A stretch of DNA of 64,000 nt from an uncultured Clostridia bacterium. GTDB lineage: Bacteria > Bacillota > Clostridia > Oscillospirales > Ruminococcaceae. The position numbers were made by a program, and so were the translations under genes. Location of the stretch: NCBI GenBank assembly GCA_947589355.1, contig CANPZC010000006.1, positions 1 through 64,000 on the forward strand, given 5' to 3'. Each line of letters opens with the position of its first letter. Positions within the stretch are counted from its first letter, which is position 1. Positions 56,101 through 64,000 of this stretch are shown one piece after another. Under the pieces are notes generated by a model that was not told the DNA's origin, ran no database searches, and saw only the letters and a list, made by a program, of their open reading frames with translations.

Positions 56101-59100
56101 GAAGATAATATCAAGCGAGATGACGGTGCTGCAAAAGCAGTATGCCAAAAACATGAACAATGAAGATGTTTACATTGAAACGCCGACATCGGTGATGACT
56201 CTGGAAGACGCTGTGTATCATCTGAAAATGACGGCTTCGGGCAGGGCAGGCGTTGTGCCCGGCAAGGCGGAAGTTGTTGTTTATGACAAGGACGGAATGC
56301 TTAGAAACGATATAAAGATATCGGGGCAGTTTGGCGACGACTACACTGTAGACATACCTGTTGACCCGGTAAGAGACGGTTTGCAGGTAGGCGACACCAT
56401 TGCTATAAAGCTTTATGACAAAAACGGCGTTGGTTATTTTGAACGCCACACACGCCTGATAGTTGCGGAGAAGCTGAGCGGTATGTATATGTTCAACTAC
56501 CCTGCATACGAGCAGGAGGGCGACAACGCTTTGATGAAGGCTCTGGGCAACATATCTATAGGCTATGACTTTGTTATAGATTCTATGGCGCACGACCACG
56601 GAGCGTTTGAAAATGAAACAGACGGCAAAGTTCACAACATGATGTTCTTAGGACTGGGCGACAAAAAGGATAGTTCGTCTGCCGAGGTATATAAACAGGA
56701 ACAAGAGATAATAAACAACTTCGGCAACCTAAAAAACGGCACATACGGCGGTCTTTCGGACAAGATATCGGTGTTTGGTCATGACAACGGCGCGTTCTCG
56801 CTTTCTATTCAGGCAGGGGCGGTAATGGACTGCGTTTTGCAGGAAAACGGCAAGTATGTTTTCAGCGACTTTGTTCTGGTAGGGCAGGCGGCAGGACATT
56901 TATATAACGAGTGGAAAGTGCCTATAGGCCCTGTAACGCTGGCGTTCTCGATAGATGTTACGAGCGCGGACGAAAACAGAGACAAAGCTACGGGCATAAG
57001 GTGGCATTTCTACAACGCTTCTGACACGCCGTTTTACATAACGGAAAACTCAACGCTTGACCTTATGACAAGAAAAGAGATAAAGAGCGAGGGCGACCTT
57101 ACGCTGTATATGTCTGCGACGGGAGATATAAACGCAGGCTTGCTGGGCGGTGCGGTAAGCGCGGGAGGAACGCTGACCGTTACGCTGGATCACCATTCGC
57201 TTTACAGCACCGACGAGGGCTGGACGAACACGGGATATGTATCGCTTGCACCTAAGGTATATTTGCACATACTGGTAGCTAAGATACCTGTATGGAAAGA
57301 CGAATGGACTTATTACTACGGCGACAGCAATGCGGCTAAGAGCATTTCAATGCAGATGGAGGCACAGGCTGATAACGCGATACTGTTCGCTCCGACTGCG
57401 ATAAGCAGCATAAGCGAGTTTGAACAGGCGCAGGAGACTGAGTTTGAAACCTCGCCGACAGCTTTGGCAGACGAAGACAACCGCGCGCTCGCTTTGAGCG
57501 TACTGAAAGACAGTGTGGCGGAAAACGCAGATGTGAAGATGCAGGACATCGGCGGCGGAAAGTATCTGACGGTGTTTATAGATGCTGTGCCGGGAAGAAC
57601 CGCTGAAAACGCTCTGGGCGCATACTACACGGTATTTGACGGAGAGAAATGGTCAACGCCCGAGCTACTGGAGGACGACGGCACGATAGATCAGCTGCCG
57701 ACTATATGTAATGCGGGAAGCAAGGGCTGGCTGATAGCGTGGTCTGATGCATCGCGCAGGCTGGAAAAAGATGAAGCTCTGACAAGCTCTCTGAACGCTC
57801 TTGACCTGACGGGACGTTTTTACGATGCTGAAACTGACACGCTGGGAGAAGTAATGGCTCTTACGCATGAGACGAAAGAGGACAAAGCTGCTGATACATC
57901 GCCGCAGATAGTATACTACAAAGACGGCGGCAAGGAGTATATGAGGCTTTACTACACCAAGAGCGAATTTGAGATAAGCGACCCCGACGAGGGTGAAGTG
58001 GTAGGCGATATACTTAACCCCTATCAGCTCATAGCGGTAAGGAATTACGACTTTGCAGAAGATAAGTGGAGCGAAGAATACTCTGGCACCGCTAAAGATG
58101 AGATACTTGAAAATGTGGGCGAGCTTCAGTATGCGCAGTATGTTGAAAACTGGTACGGACAGGAATTTTTACAGCTTGCGCCGACTGTTGAGATGACCGA
58201 AGAACTCGATGAAAACGGCTATTGGATAGACGGCACGCAGCCGACATTTACAGAAAAAGACATGAGCCAGACGGTAGTCAAGGGCGGCGACAGCATAGCT
58301 TACAATCACCTGAGTTTGTTTGCATACGCGCTGGACAAGGGCGGTATGGCACAGCAGACGGGGGATATGAATCTTTATATGCAGATATACAACATGAAAG
58401 ACGATGAGTATCATCACCCGATACAGATAACAAGCAAAAATGCCGAGATAAGCGACATACGGTTTGAACGCTTGAAGACGGCAAACGGCAGCGAGATGAC
58501 GTATCTTTACTGGCTGGAAGACGGCGTTGTAAAGCGGATAAATATAACCGATCTTGTGGCGAACGATCATCTGATAAAGACAGAGGCGGCAGGCATAGAA
58601 TACTACTACATTGACAAGAGCTACACAGAAGATACCGAAGAAGATTCTGTTACAGATGAAAACTACGAGCCCGAGTGCATAGTGGCTTCGGCATACAGAG
58701 AAGAAAGCGCTGATGAAGAGCCGCAGGAGCTTTCTATAACATCTTACAAGGTAAAGCAGAAAGACGGCCGCAACTACATAGTATGGACGCAGTTTGTACC
58801 GAACGGCGATGGTGAGCTTCAGCTGTTCGCGGCGATGGAAGACCTTGTAAACGGCGAGATAAGCCTGCCTGTTCAGCTGACCGATGAAAAAGACTTGTAC
58901 ATAAACAAGTTTGACTGCGCTGTGGCAGACGACGGCAGCCTTGATGTGACGGCTGTTTGTCAGGAGCTTGACGAAAACGGCGAACCGAAAGCGGATTCGG
59001 CACAGCTGAAGATGATGCACATTGTTCCTGCCGAAGCGCCGCAGCTGGTATCGGCAGAGCTTGATGATGTAGTCATAGGCGAGGACGGCAGCGAGGCGGC

Positions 59101-60382
59101 AGAATTTGTGATACACGCTGCAAACAAGGGGCTGTCTTCAAAGGGTGACTTATCGATAGAGATACGCGATGCAAACGGCAATGTGACATCTACAACACTA
59201 GCCCCGATAGTTACTTATGATACTACGGAAACTTTGCAGGACGACGGAAGTGTTACGCTCAGCGAGACAGAAGTAGTTACAGATGCAAGATCAGTAACTC
59301 TGGCAGGCGGCGAGAGCTTTATTGCAAAACTTTCTCTGCCGCTGAACGAGGACGGAAGCTATAAGGGCACTGTAAGACTGCTCAGCGGAAATACCGTTAT
59401 AGATACCATAGAACTTGGCGGCAAGGCGGAGGCAGAACTTGTTACCGCAGACCTTACGGCTGAGATAGAAAGCCGCGGCAAGGTTACTCTTACGGCAAAC
59501 ATAAGCAACGATTCGATGATCGACAGCGGTGAACAAAATATTGTATACGGCTATATAGACGAAAACGGCGAGCGCGTTCAGCTGGGAAGCAAAAAGCTCT
59601 CATCACTGGCATACGGAGAAAGCAGCGAGATAACCGTTACGGCTGATATAGACTTTGACAAGTTTGAAAGCGTTGTAAATGAAGACGGCTCGATAACGGA
59701 CAGCATGACGTTCTACATGGATACTGATACGGAGAACTCGACCGGAGCATACACGACACTCGAGCTTTATGCGACGGCGGAGGAAGCAAGCTTTATGAAG
59801 TCGCTGAAAGAACTTTCGGCTGAGCCTTGCGAGATAGGCACAGACGGCAGCATTACTCTTGCAAAAGATGTGAATATAGGCGATGTGCTTGATATGCAGC
59901 TGCTTATAGGCGGAGAGATAGCCGCGAACAATGAAGAATATGTAAACCGCACGAAGATAGTATGGGTATCTGTAGACGGAGAAGCTGTTACGCTAGATGA
60001 AAACGGCATACCTGTGGCGGCTGCAAACGGAAAGGCTACCCTCAAAGGCTTTGCAGTACCGTATGACATGGTATCTATGATGTACGCGGACGGAATTACA
60101 GACAACATAAACAACTATGACGTTAAGCCGTCGGCGGTGCTTATACCGATAGAAGCCACTGTTACGGTTGGCAAGCAGGCTCAAATAAGCGGCGGCACTG
60201 ACGATAAAGAAGAAGAAAAGCACGACAATACCGGAAGCACAGAAAAGCCCGGCGCACAGGGCAGCACAAATTCGCCTGCGACGGGTGAGAGAACCTCGGC
60301 GGCGGTTGCGATACTGAGCGCGGCGGCTCTGGCGGCGGTAATGTTCAGCAGAAAAAGAAACGGCAAGGGAGGCGAAGAATAA
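53165..60382 (+). CDS. Giant cell-wall-anchored surface protein with Calx-beta repeats
   Basis: 2405 residues. Signal peptide 1-36 (cleavage after AHA). Calx-beta-like units at about 45-250 (with an insert) and 255-360 (DSDITISEGGTAVTVTIVRT). A carboxypeptidase-regulatory-like beta sandwich near 888-945 (GKVTLQEV ... YTDKDGNYTI). A strand-rich, propeller-like region near 1470-1950 with repeated W/F and D-x-D turns, and a CARDB-like unit near 1960-2100. The C terminus has an SPATGE sorting signal at about 2370, a hydrophobic stretch and RKRNGK. SPxTG motifs are used by class B/D sortases in clostridia. No sortase gene is here. It lies in the exporter operon and its stop overlaps the peptide start. 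Confidence 0.88.
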   Translation: MKKTVKKALAALLAAAVVFQAMPITQLGGMVKDAHAESDALKEELAARAADYPEGAFAFYSTASETKEGNSDITVKVVRLGDTSGTASVDVKAADITAKYGEDFTAYVKDGADKLPFELKDEDKTAVQAADEATDTKETEEAQESGGLRAAYTQQTGEETVSTNWRGELIDYAAREMSVQAENEIINAVDGACFTLDFEAGEFEKNVFIHIEDDGKAESEENFALLLGNSSTGRLGEQMQYNVTVSDNEQPQDVMFEMKDSDITISEGGTAVTVTIVRTQGLDYYAGAVLQTVADTALPQEDYEPLDGVEIAFMPGETEKSVEIPILGGVGENKKFSVKITGCNTQQGKDTTDIYFGSKILAPLETANVQTQGIMENIQVPIAFADKPMTIASVETVSGVKYDVYPVDISNNTLKAYKHSKSNLNETSYSANTYYNLAHAAKVKIYTKLSGYSKNCLIKYYSKNGTLYIDGSQKVYHEVPDKKKYETTTYTDMVDVTYRQSTIHSYFQTKANTDGLCRTAQFEMTRYDSYVPYYTITLQNVNPTITAYDYTAPNKKTSRGVSALSKVSLKEGTKKELSYKAGSVNLTPGQTISGVSLTGFDVYVGNQKIGSINSTGVINYADVSKLREKYDSVIRTAKYQLTFKPVYSVAKSKVTFDSQDQSAIGFGNYKTGSGNAMTVQQIDTITITASRVGTQEFSPQSIKLFKVEKGRETQLESKANTKDQKTGAYPTSMTYKFTASQPEMLVRTYLTEPTLTVRYDPDNATAANSGVGMVLLAALNDPTNYIGVSAVGAPLQLPDEEHMYGFAGLNNSYVLRSAINDAYIHMENTAGGITTYSTTVTRWTYRNQNDGGKYKTVTGDSFAFKPYYADTVIDYYFKFEQEPEHPEGISGKVTLQEVPLFTSYTKPQTFPAVGVQITAGNDTVYTDKDGNYTIEPQFEAGSTVGAFMKLDTLTRADTIAVSKNTQKDMTIVVNDDDPLKIISSEMTVLQKQYAKNMNNEDVYIETPTSVMTLEDAVYHLKMTASGRAGVVPGKAEVVVYDKDGMLRNDIKISGQFGDDYTVDIPVDPVRDGLQVGDTIAIKLYDKNGVGYFERHTRLIVAEKLSGMYMFNYPAYEQEGDNALMKALGNISIGYDFVIDSMAHDHGAFENETDGKVHNMMFLGLGDKKDSSSAEVYKQEQEIINNFGNLKNGTYGGLSDKISVFGHDNGAFSLSIQAGAVMDCVLQENGKYVFSDFVLVGQAAGHLYNEWKVPIGPVTLAFSIDVTSADENRDKATGIRWHFYNASDTPFYITENSTLDLMTRKEIKSEGDLTLYMSATGDINAGLLGGAVSAGGTLTVTLDHHSLYSTDEGWTNTGYVSLAPKVYLHILVAKIPVWKDEWTYYYGDSNAAKSISMQMEAQADNAILFAPTAISSISEFEQAQETEFETSPTALADEDNRALALSVLKDSVAENADVKMQDIGGGKYLTVFIDAVPGRTAENALGAYYTVFDGEKWSTPELLEDDGTIDQLPTICNAGSKGWLIAWSDASRRLEKDEALTSSLNALDLTGRFYDAETDTLGEVMALTHETKEDKAADTSPQIVYYKDGGKEYMRLYYTKSEFEISDPDEGEVVGDILNPYQLIAVRNYDFAEDKWSEEYSGTAKDEILENVGELQYAQYVENWYGQEFLQLAPTVEMTEELDENGYWIDGTQPTFTEKDMSQTVVKGGDSIAYNHLSLFAYALDKGGMAQQTGDMNLYMQIYNMKDDEYHHPIQITSKNAEISDIRFERLKTANGSEMTYLYWLEDGVVKRINITDLVANDHLIKTEAAGIEYYYIDKSYTEDTEEDSVTDENYEPECIVASAYREESADEEPQELSITSYKVKQKDGRNYIVWTQFVPNGDGELQLFAAMEDLVNGEISLPVQLTDEKDLYINKFDCAVADDGSLDVTAVCQELDENGEPKADSAQLKMMHIVPAEAPQLVSAELDDVVIGEDGSEAAEFVIHAANKGLSSKGDLSIEIRDANGNVTSTTLAPIVTYDTTETLQDDGSVTLSETEVVTDARSVTLAGGESFIAKLSLPLNEDGSYKGTVRLLSGNTVIDTIELGGKAEAELVTADLTAEIESRGKVTLTANISNDSMIDSGEQNIVYGYIDENGERVQLGSKKLSSLAYGESSEITVTADIDFDKFESVVNEDGSITDSMTFYMDTDTENSTGAYTTLELYATAEEASFMKSLKELSAEPCEIGTDGSITLAKDVNIGDVLDMQLLIGGEIAANNEEYVNRTKIVWVSVDGEAVTLDENGIPVAAANGKATLKGFAVPYDMVSMMYADGITDNINNYDVKPSAVLIPIEATVTVGKQAQISGGTDDKEEEKHDNTGSTEKPGAQGSTNSPATGERTSAAVAILSAAALAAVMFSRKRNGKGGEE

Positions 60383-60522
60383 TGGACGAGAAGAAAGAAG
60401 TGAAAGCTCCCGAGGAGATAAAGACCGAAGAGCTGGAAGAGGTATCGGGCGGCACAATGCGCGGTAATGTAGTAATTCGCGAAACTACCGACATTTCCGA
60501 AGATACTAAGAAAAACATATGA
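60382..60522 (+). CDS. Double-glycine leader peptide, probable exporter substrate
   Basis: 46 residues. Residues 1-24 form a leader rich in Glu and Lys ending EELEEVSGG, the double-glycine pattern cut by C39 peptidases. The predicted product is residues 25-46, starting TMRGNVVIRE and ending TKKNI: 22 residues, no cysteine, three Thr after the first and one Ser, net charge near zero. The ATG overlaps the TAA of the surface-protein gene by one base, so it is translated by coupling. No modification enzyme of lanthipeptide or radical-SAM type is nearby, so it may be exported unmodified. Confidence 0.8.
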   Translation: MDEKKEVKAPEEIKTEELEEVSGGTMRGNVVIRETTDISEDTKKNI

Positions 60523-60531
60523 CGCACTGTT

Positions 60532-60561
60532 CCACCTCTCCGTGCAAAAGCGGAGGGGTGG
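60532..60561 (+). terminator. Hairpin between peptide and STAS genes
   Basis: CCACCTCTCCG (60532-60542) pairs with CGGAGGGGTGG (60551-60561) with one T-G pair and an 8-base loop, without a T run. It could be a partial terminator or an mRNA-stabilising end that makes the peptide message more abundant than the downstream regulators. Confidence 0.55.
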
Positions 60562-60586
60562 ACAAAAATATTAAAGGAGAAAGTTT

Positions 60587-60892
60587 ATGAACATAGATAA
60601 AAAGCAAAACGGCGACAGCCTTATGATCGCGCTTGAGGGCAGGCTGGACACGACGACCGCGCCGCAGCTGGAAAGCGTACTTCGCGCAAGCATTGCAGGT
60701 ATAAAAGAGCTGGAGTTTGATTTTTCGGCGCTGGAATACATATCATCGGCGGGGCTGAGGGTGCTGCTTTCGGCGCAGAAAGTGATGAACAAGCAGGGCA
60801 GCATGATAATTAAAAATGCAAGCGATGATATAATGGACGTTTTTGAGATAACGGGATTTACGGACATTCTGAACATTGAAAATGCAACGTGA
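60587..60892 (+). CDS. STAS-domain anti-sigma factor antagonist-like protein
   Basis: 101 residues, a single STAS domain of the SpoIIAA/RsbV type. The phosphorylation site region is LEYISSAGLRVLL, with Ser54 aligning to the switch serine. Such proteins bind an anti-sigma kinase when unphosphorylated. It lies in the peptide exporter operon, two genes before a PP2C phosphatase that could dephosphorylate it; the kinase/anti-sigma factor is not in the window and may lie beyond 64000. AAAGGAG is 8 bases before the start. Confidence 0.9.
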   Translation: MNIDKKQNGDSLMIALEGRLDTTTAPQLESVLRASIAGIKELEFDFSALEYISSAGLRVLLSAQKVMNKQGSMIIKNASDDIMDVFEITGFTDILNIENAT

Positions 60893-60908
60893 CAAAAGGA
60901 GCATTAAA

Positions 60909-62534
60909 ATGTTGCCATTTACCGAAACAATTGACGGGCAGCTGGCGGCGATGTGCCAAAACGCCAAGAACATAAATGAAGAAAATCTGCAAAAGATACT
61001 GGCTGACAACGCTTTAACGCAGTTTGGCAAAGCGCATGTGTTTTCATCTTTGCAGGGTATTAAAATGTACAGAAATGCCGTGCCGATAACAACATATGAA
61101 GACTATGCGAAAGATATAGAAAAGATGCTTTCGGGCGGAAAAAATTTGCTGACCGCTTACCCTGTGGCAGGGTTTTGCCGCACTTCGGGCACGACGGGAA
61201 ATTCAAAGTACATACCGCTGACTTACACTGCGCTGGGTAAATATTCGGACTATTTTGAAAGATACAAAAATGAGCTGTACAAAAGTTTGGGCGGAAAGCG
61301 GCTGCTGATAAATTCGTTCCGCACGGGGCTTGACGGTGAAAACGCTGATGTTTCGCTGTTTTCTGAAATTTATTTTCGGTATCTTTATGACAGCGGATAC
61401 ATGGATATGTCGCAGTTTGCAGGCGGCAGGGATATGATATTTGTAAGTGGCGAGGAAGATATGCTTTATGCAAAGCTGTGGGAGGCGCTGGCGTGCGAGG
61501 ACATAACGATGCTGGAATCGCAGTTTCTTTACGAGCTGGTGAACTTTTTCGGCTGCCTGGAGGAGAACTGGCGCGAGATACTGGGCGATATGCGAAAAGG
61601 CGTTATACCGCCAAAAGTGCGGCTTTCACAAAAGCGCAGAGAGATGCTTTCAGCAGAGGGTGTATCGCGGCGCAGGCTTGACGATGTACAGCGTGAGTGT
61701 GAAAATGGCTTTGAAAATATTGCACAGCGTTTGTGGAAAGACCTAAGGCTTGTGAGCGGTGTGAGCAACCGCGCATATCAGACCGAGACGGCGGCGCTTG
61801 ACAGGTATCTGGGTAAAAGAATACACCGTTACTACTTATGTTACTGCGCCAGCGAATGCTACATAGGCACGCCTGCCGCGACTGACAGCTACGGTTATGT
61901 TTTATTGCCGCAGAACGCCTTTTTTGAGTTTTTGCCGCAGTCGTATGAGGGTGAGATACTGCTGCCGCATGAGCTGAAAGTCGGCGAGATGTATGAACCT
62001 GTGATAACGAATTTTTCGGGGTTATACCGCTACAGGCTGGGCGATGTGGTGAAAATTGTCGGCTTCATTGGGGAAAGCCCTGTTATGGAGTTTCAGTTCC
62101 GCAAGTCGCAGGCGCTCAACATTGCAGGTGAAAAATACGATATGCGCCAGCTTGAAAAGGCTGTATTCAGCTTGCGCGAGAGGGGCGTTTATATTAAAAA
62201 TTACTGCTTCGGGGCGTGCTTTGATACTCTGCCGGGGAAATATCTGGCGGCGGCAACGATTACCGGAGGCAGCGGCATAACGGAGGATAAACTGTCCGAA
62301 TTTTTGGACGAAAAACTTTGTAATTACAACAAGGACTATGCAGACCTGCGAAACCTTAAAGAGCTGGGCGCTCCGCGCATTTTAATTCTTGATAATACAA
62401 AGTACACAAAACTTTTACAGGAAAGCGGACTTGACAGCAGCCACGGACACAACAAGCCAAAGCACATTTTCAAAGGGGAGGTATCTGAAAAAGCATGGGC
62501 AGGAATACTGAAAAAGTGCGAAAAATGCGAGTAA
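60909..62534 (+). CDS. GH3-family acyl-adenylating enzyme
   Basis: 541 residues of the GH3 (auxin-responsive promoter) family, adenylating enzymes that in plants join amino acids to small acids. The ATP-binding loop is RTSGTTGNSKYIPLT (about 95-109). A later conserved block is FSGLYRYRLGDVVKIVGF, and the C-terminal domain has SHGHNKPKHIFKG. Bacterial GH3 substrates are mostly unknown. I chose the ATG at 60909, with AAAGGAG upstream. Its place between STAS and PP2C genes suggests it serves the peptide system, perhaps by amidating or activating a small acid; this is inference. Confidence 0.88.
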   Translation: MLPFTETIDGQLAAMCQNAKNINEENLQKILADNALTQFGKAHVFSSLQGIKMYRNAVPITTYEDYAKDIEKMLSGGKNLLTAYPVAGFCRTSGTTGNSKYIPLTYTALGKYSDYFERYKNELYKSLGGKRLLINSFRTGLDGENADVSLFSEIYFRYLYDSGYMDMSQFAGGRDMIFVSGEEDMLYAKLWEALACEDITMLESQFLYELVNFFGCLEENWREILGDMRKGVIPPKVRLSQKRREMLSAEGVSRRRLDDVQRECENGFENIAQRLWKDLRLVSGVSNRAYQTETAALDRYLGKRIHRYYLCYCASECYIGTPAATDSYGYVLLPQNAFFEFLPQSYEGEILLPHELKVGEMYEPVITNFSGLYRYRLGDVVKIVGFIGESPVMEFQFRKSQALNIAGEKYDMRQLEKAVFSLRERGVYIKNYCFGACFDTLPGKYLAAATITGGSGITEDKLSEFLDEKLCNYNKDYADLRNLKELGAPRILILDNTKYTKLLQESGLDSSHGHNKPKHIFKGEVSEKAWAGILKKCEKCE

Positions 62535-64000
62535 AGTTTGGTCTTACACCGAAGATAATGATAGGCATGGCTATTCTTGCTCTGTGCATTACGGCGGCGG
62601 CTGTTTTTGTGAGCATCAAGACTTACGACGAGGCGATAAAGCGTTATTACAACAGTGTTGCATATCAGGTGGCTGAGACTGCCTCGGGTTATTTTACAGA
62701 AGAAGAAATGCGCGGTTATGCTGACTTAGTAACGCGATACAACCACGGCGAGGCTTCAAAAGAAGAGCTTCAGGCGGCGTGCGAAAATGCCCGTTACAAG
62801 CAGCTTTGGGAGGAGATAGACAAGCTGCGAAAAAGCATGGCTGCAAACGACATTTATGTGAGCGTTTTTGACATGGATGCTCTGGAAAACTACAGCGAGG
62901 AGACCGCTGACGACTGGGCGCCGATGTACTATATAATGGACAGTTACTACAAGAGCGAGGAGCAGTTCGGGTTTGGCGAAAGCGGCAAGATACAGCCCGA
63001 TTTTCGGTTTGACGTTATAGAGGCGGCAAAGACGGGCGTACACACGGACACGATGATATTCAGCAACTATCAGTTCGGGTTTATTATGACGGCTTCTTAC
63101 CCTGTGGCATACGGCGGCGAGACGGTGGCGTTTATTGCGGTAGAGATACCTATGTCAACGCTGCAAAGCGATATTTCTTCATTCGTAACGAGGCTTATAA
63201 TTGCGGCGTGCGTGGTAACTTTTATTATGCTTATCATAATTGTTGCCGTGTTTGTACGCATTGTGGTAAAGCCAATCGGCGTGGTGGCTGACGAAGCGGA
63301 AAAGTTTGTCGGCAGCGATGCGGAAGTATCACAGCGGCTTGAAAAAATACGCACAAAAGACGAGATAGAAATGCTTTCCGGCAGCATACTGAAAATGGAG
63401 AGGGACATCAAAGATTACATTGAGAACCTTACAAAAGTTACTGCCGAAAAGGAGCGCATTGGGGCTGAGCTTAGCGTTGCGACGCAGATACAGGCGGATA
63501 TGCTGCCGAGCAGTTTCCCTGCGTTCCCCGAGCGGAAAGATTTTGACATTTACGCGGCGATGCACCCTGCGAAAGAGGTCGGCGGCGACTTTTACGATTT
63601 CTTCATGCTTGACGACCACAGGCTTGCGCTTGTTATGGCGGACGTTTCGGGAAAGGGCGTACCTGCGGCGCTGTTTATGGTTATTGCGAAGACTCTTATC
63701 AAGAACCGCGCGCTTATGGGCGGCACGCCGAAAGAGATACTTGACTATGTGAACGGGCAGCTGTGCGAGAACAATGAGGCCGAGCTTTTTGTTACGGTAT
63801 GGCTGGCTATAGTGGATCTTGACACGGGAAAGGGGATAGCTGCAAACGCTGGTCACGAACACCCTGCTATACAAAGGGCAGGCGGCGGCTACGAACTTGT
63901 AAAATACAGACATTCGCCTGCTGTGGCAGTCATGGAGGGCATAAGATATCGCGACCATGAATTTCAGCTTTACCCGGGCGACAGTTTATATGTATACACT
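62525..64000 (+). CDS. Membrane sensor PP2C (SpoIIE-type) phosphatase, cut by window end
   Basis: 492 residues are visible and the frame is open at 64000. TM1 is about 10-32, an exported sensor region about 33-222 (dCache-like), TM2 about 224-248, a HAMP region 249-300, a short coiled coil, and the PP2C domain from about 338 (AMHPAKEVGGDFYDFF, ADVSGKGVPAALFM, ANAGHEHP). RsbU/SpoIIE relatives dephosphorylate STAS proteins, so the STAS protein at 60587 is the likely target. The start overlaps the GH3 stop by 10 bases. Only about the last third of the PP2C domain is missing. Confidence 0.92.
   Translation, partial: MRVKFGLTPKIMIGMAILALCITAAAVFVSIKTYDEAIKRYYNSVAYQVAETASGYFTEEEMRGYADLVTRYNHGEASKEELQAACENARYKQLWEEIDKLRKSMAANDIYVSVFDMDALENYSEETADDWAPMYYIMDSYYKSEEQFGFGESGKIQPDFRFDVIEAAKTGVHTDTMIFSNYQFGFIMTASYPVAYGGETVAFIAVEIPMSTLQSDISSFVTRLIIAACVVTFIMLIIIVAVFVRIVVKPIGVVADEAEKFVGSDAEVSQRLEKIRTKDEIEMLSGSILKMERDIKDYIENLTKVTAEKERIGAELSVATQIQADMLPSSFPAFPERKDFDIYAAMHPAKEVGGDFYDFFMLDDHRLALVMADVSGKGVPAALFMVIAKTLIKNRALMGGTPKEILDYVNGQLCENNEAELFVTVWLAIVDLDTGKGIAANAGHEHPAIQRAGGGYELVKYRHSPAVAVMEGIRYRDHEFQLYPGDSLYVYT

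Noticed and set aside
60382-60522. Lanthipeptide or sactipeptide precursor
   Set aside because: The product has no cysteine and no LanM, LanB/C, radical SAM or YcaO gene is in the window; only the double-glycine leader and exporter are supported.

Overview
The window looks like chromosome of a Gram-positive anaerobe of the class Clostridia, most like Ruminococcus or a relative in the Oscillospiraceae. This is inferred from gene content: a type III glutamine synthetase, a glutamate synthase split into separate domain proteins, an ANTAR regulator, a T-box leader, SPxTG-type surface anchoring, and TTGACA/TATAAT promoters with AGGAGG-like ribosome sites. No ribosomal RNA or taxonomic marker is present, so the genus is a guess. 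Three perfect or near-perfect parS sites in the mnmE-mnmG region suggest closeness to the replication origin, although parA and parB are not here.

Layout. 1-0.8 kb: repeats and tRNA-Asp and tRNA-Val. 0.9-3.4 kb: leftward operon with a TrpR-like regulator, a methyltransferase, Hsp33 and a membrane protein. 4.0-6.6 kb: an LCP cell-wall enzyme and a sugar nucleotidyltransferase, divergently transcribed. 6.6-10.7 kb: mnmE-mnmG-rsmG. 10.8-12.2 kb: a lipid-anchored barnase-like RNase with barstar and a membrane protein. 12.4-13.7 kb: AraC/GyrI-like regulator and a GNAT enzyme. 14.5-35.6 kb: a long glutamine/glutamate island: glnA with an ANTAR regulator, five-gene split glutamate synthase, gdhA, glnN behind an attenuator, asnB behind a T-box with an Asn specifier, guaA, pyrG and purF. 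36.3-37.8 kb: a GH13 alpha-amylase and tRNA-Pro. 39-47.8 kb: mostly unknown membrane or lipid-anchored proteins, a two-HTH protein, an orphan ClpP paralogue and a soluble VirD4-like ATPase. 48.2-64 kb: one long rightward operon with a short HlyD-like adaptor, two NHLP-type ABC exporters (one with a C39 peptidase), a 2405-residue surface protein, a 46-residue double-glycine peptide, a STAS protein, a GH3-family enzyme and a PP2C phosphatase that runs off the window.

The two most notable things. First, the last operon appears to be a self-contained peptide maturation and export system, joined to a giant surface protein and a partner-switching signalling module; the small precursor overlaps the surface-protein stop codon and is easy to miss. 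Second, the intergenic regions are built from a few repeat modules (called A, B, C, D, G and H here). In D, H and B the copies keep the same stem-loops while the paired bases change together, which is evidence that they act as structured RNA and not merely as DNA repeats. Families A and G are also palindromic. Module C often forms the right end of the composites.

The nitrogen island is coherent: gdhA, glnA, glnN and the split glutamate synthase make glutamate and glutamine; asnB, guaA, pyrG and purF use glutamine as amide donor. Control by an ANTAR antiterminator (glnN) and by uncharged tRNA-Asn (asnB) is visible in the leaders.
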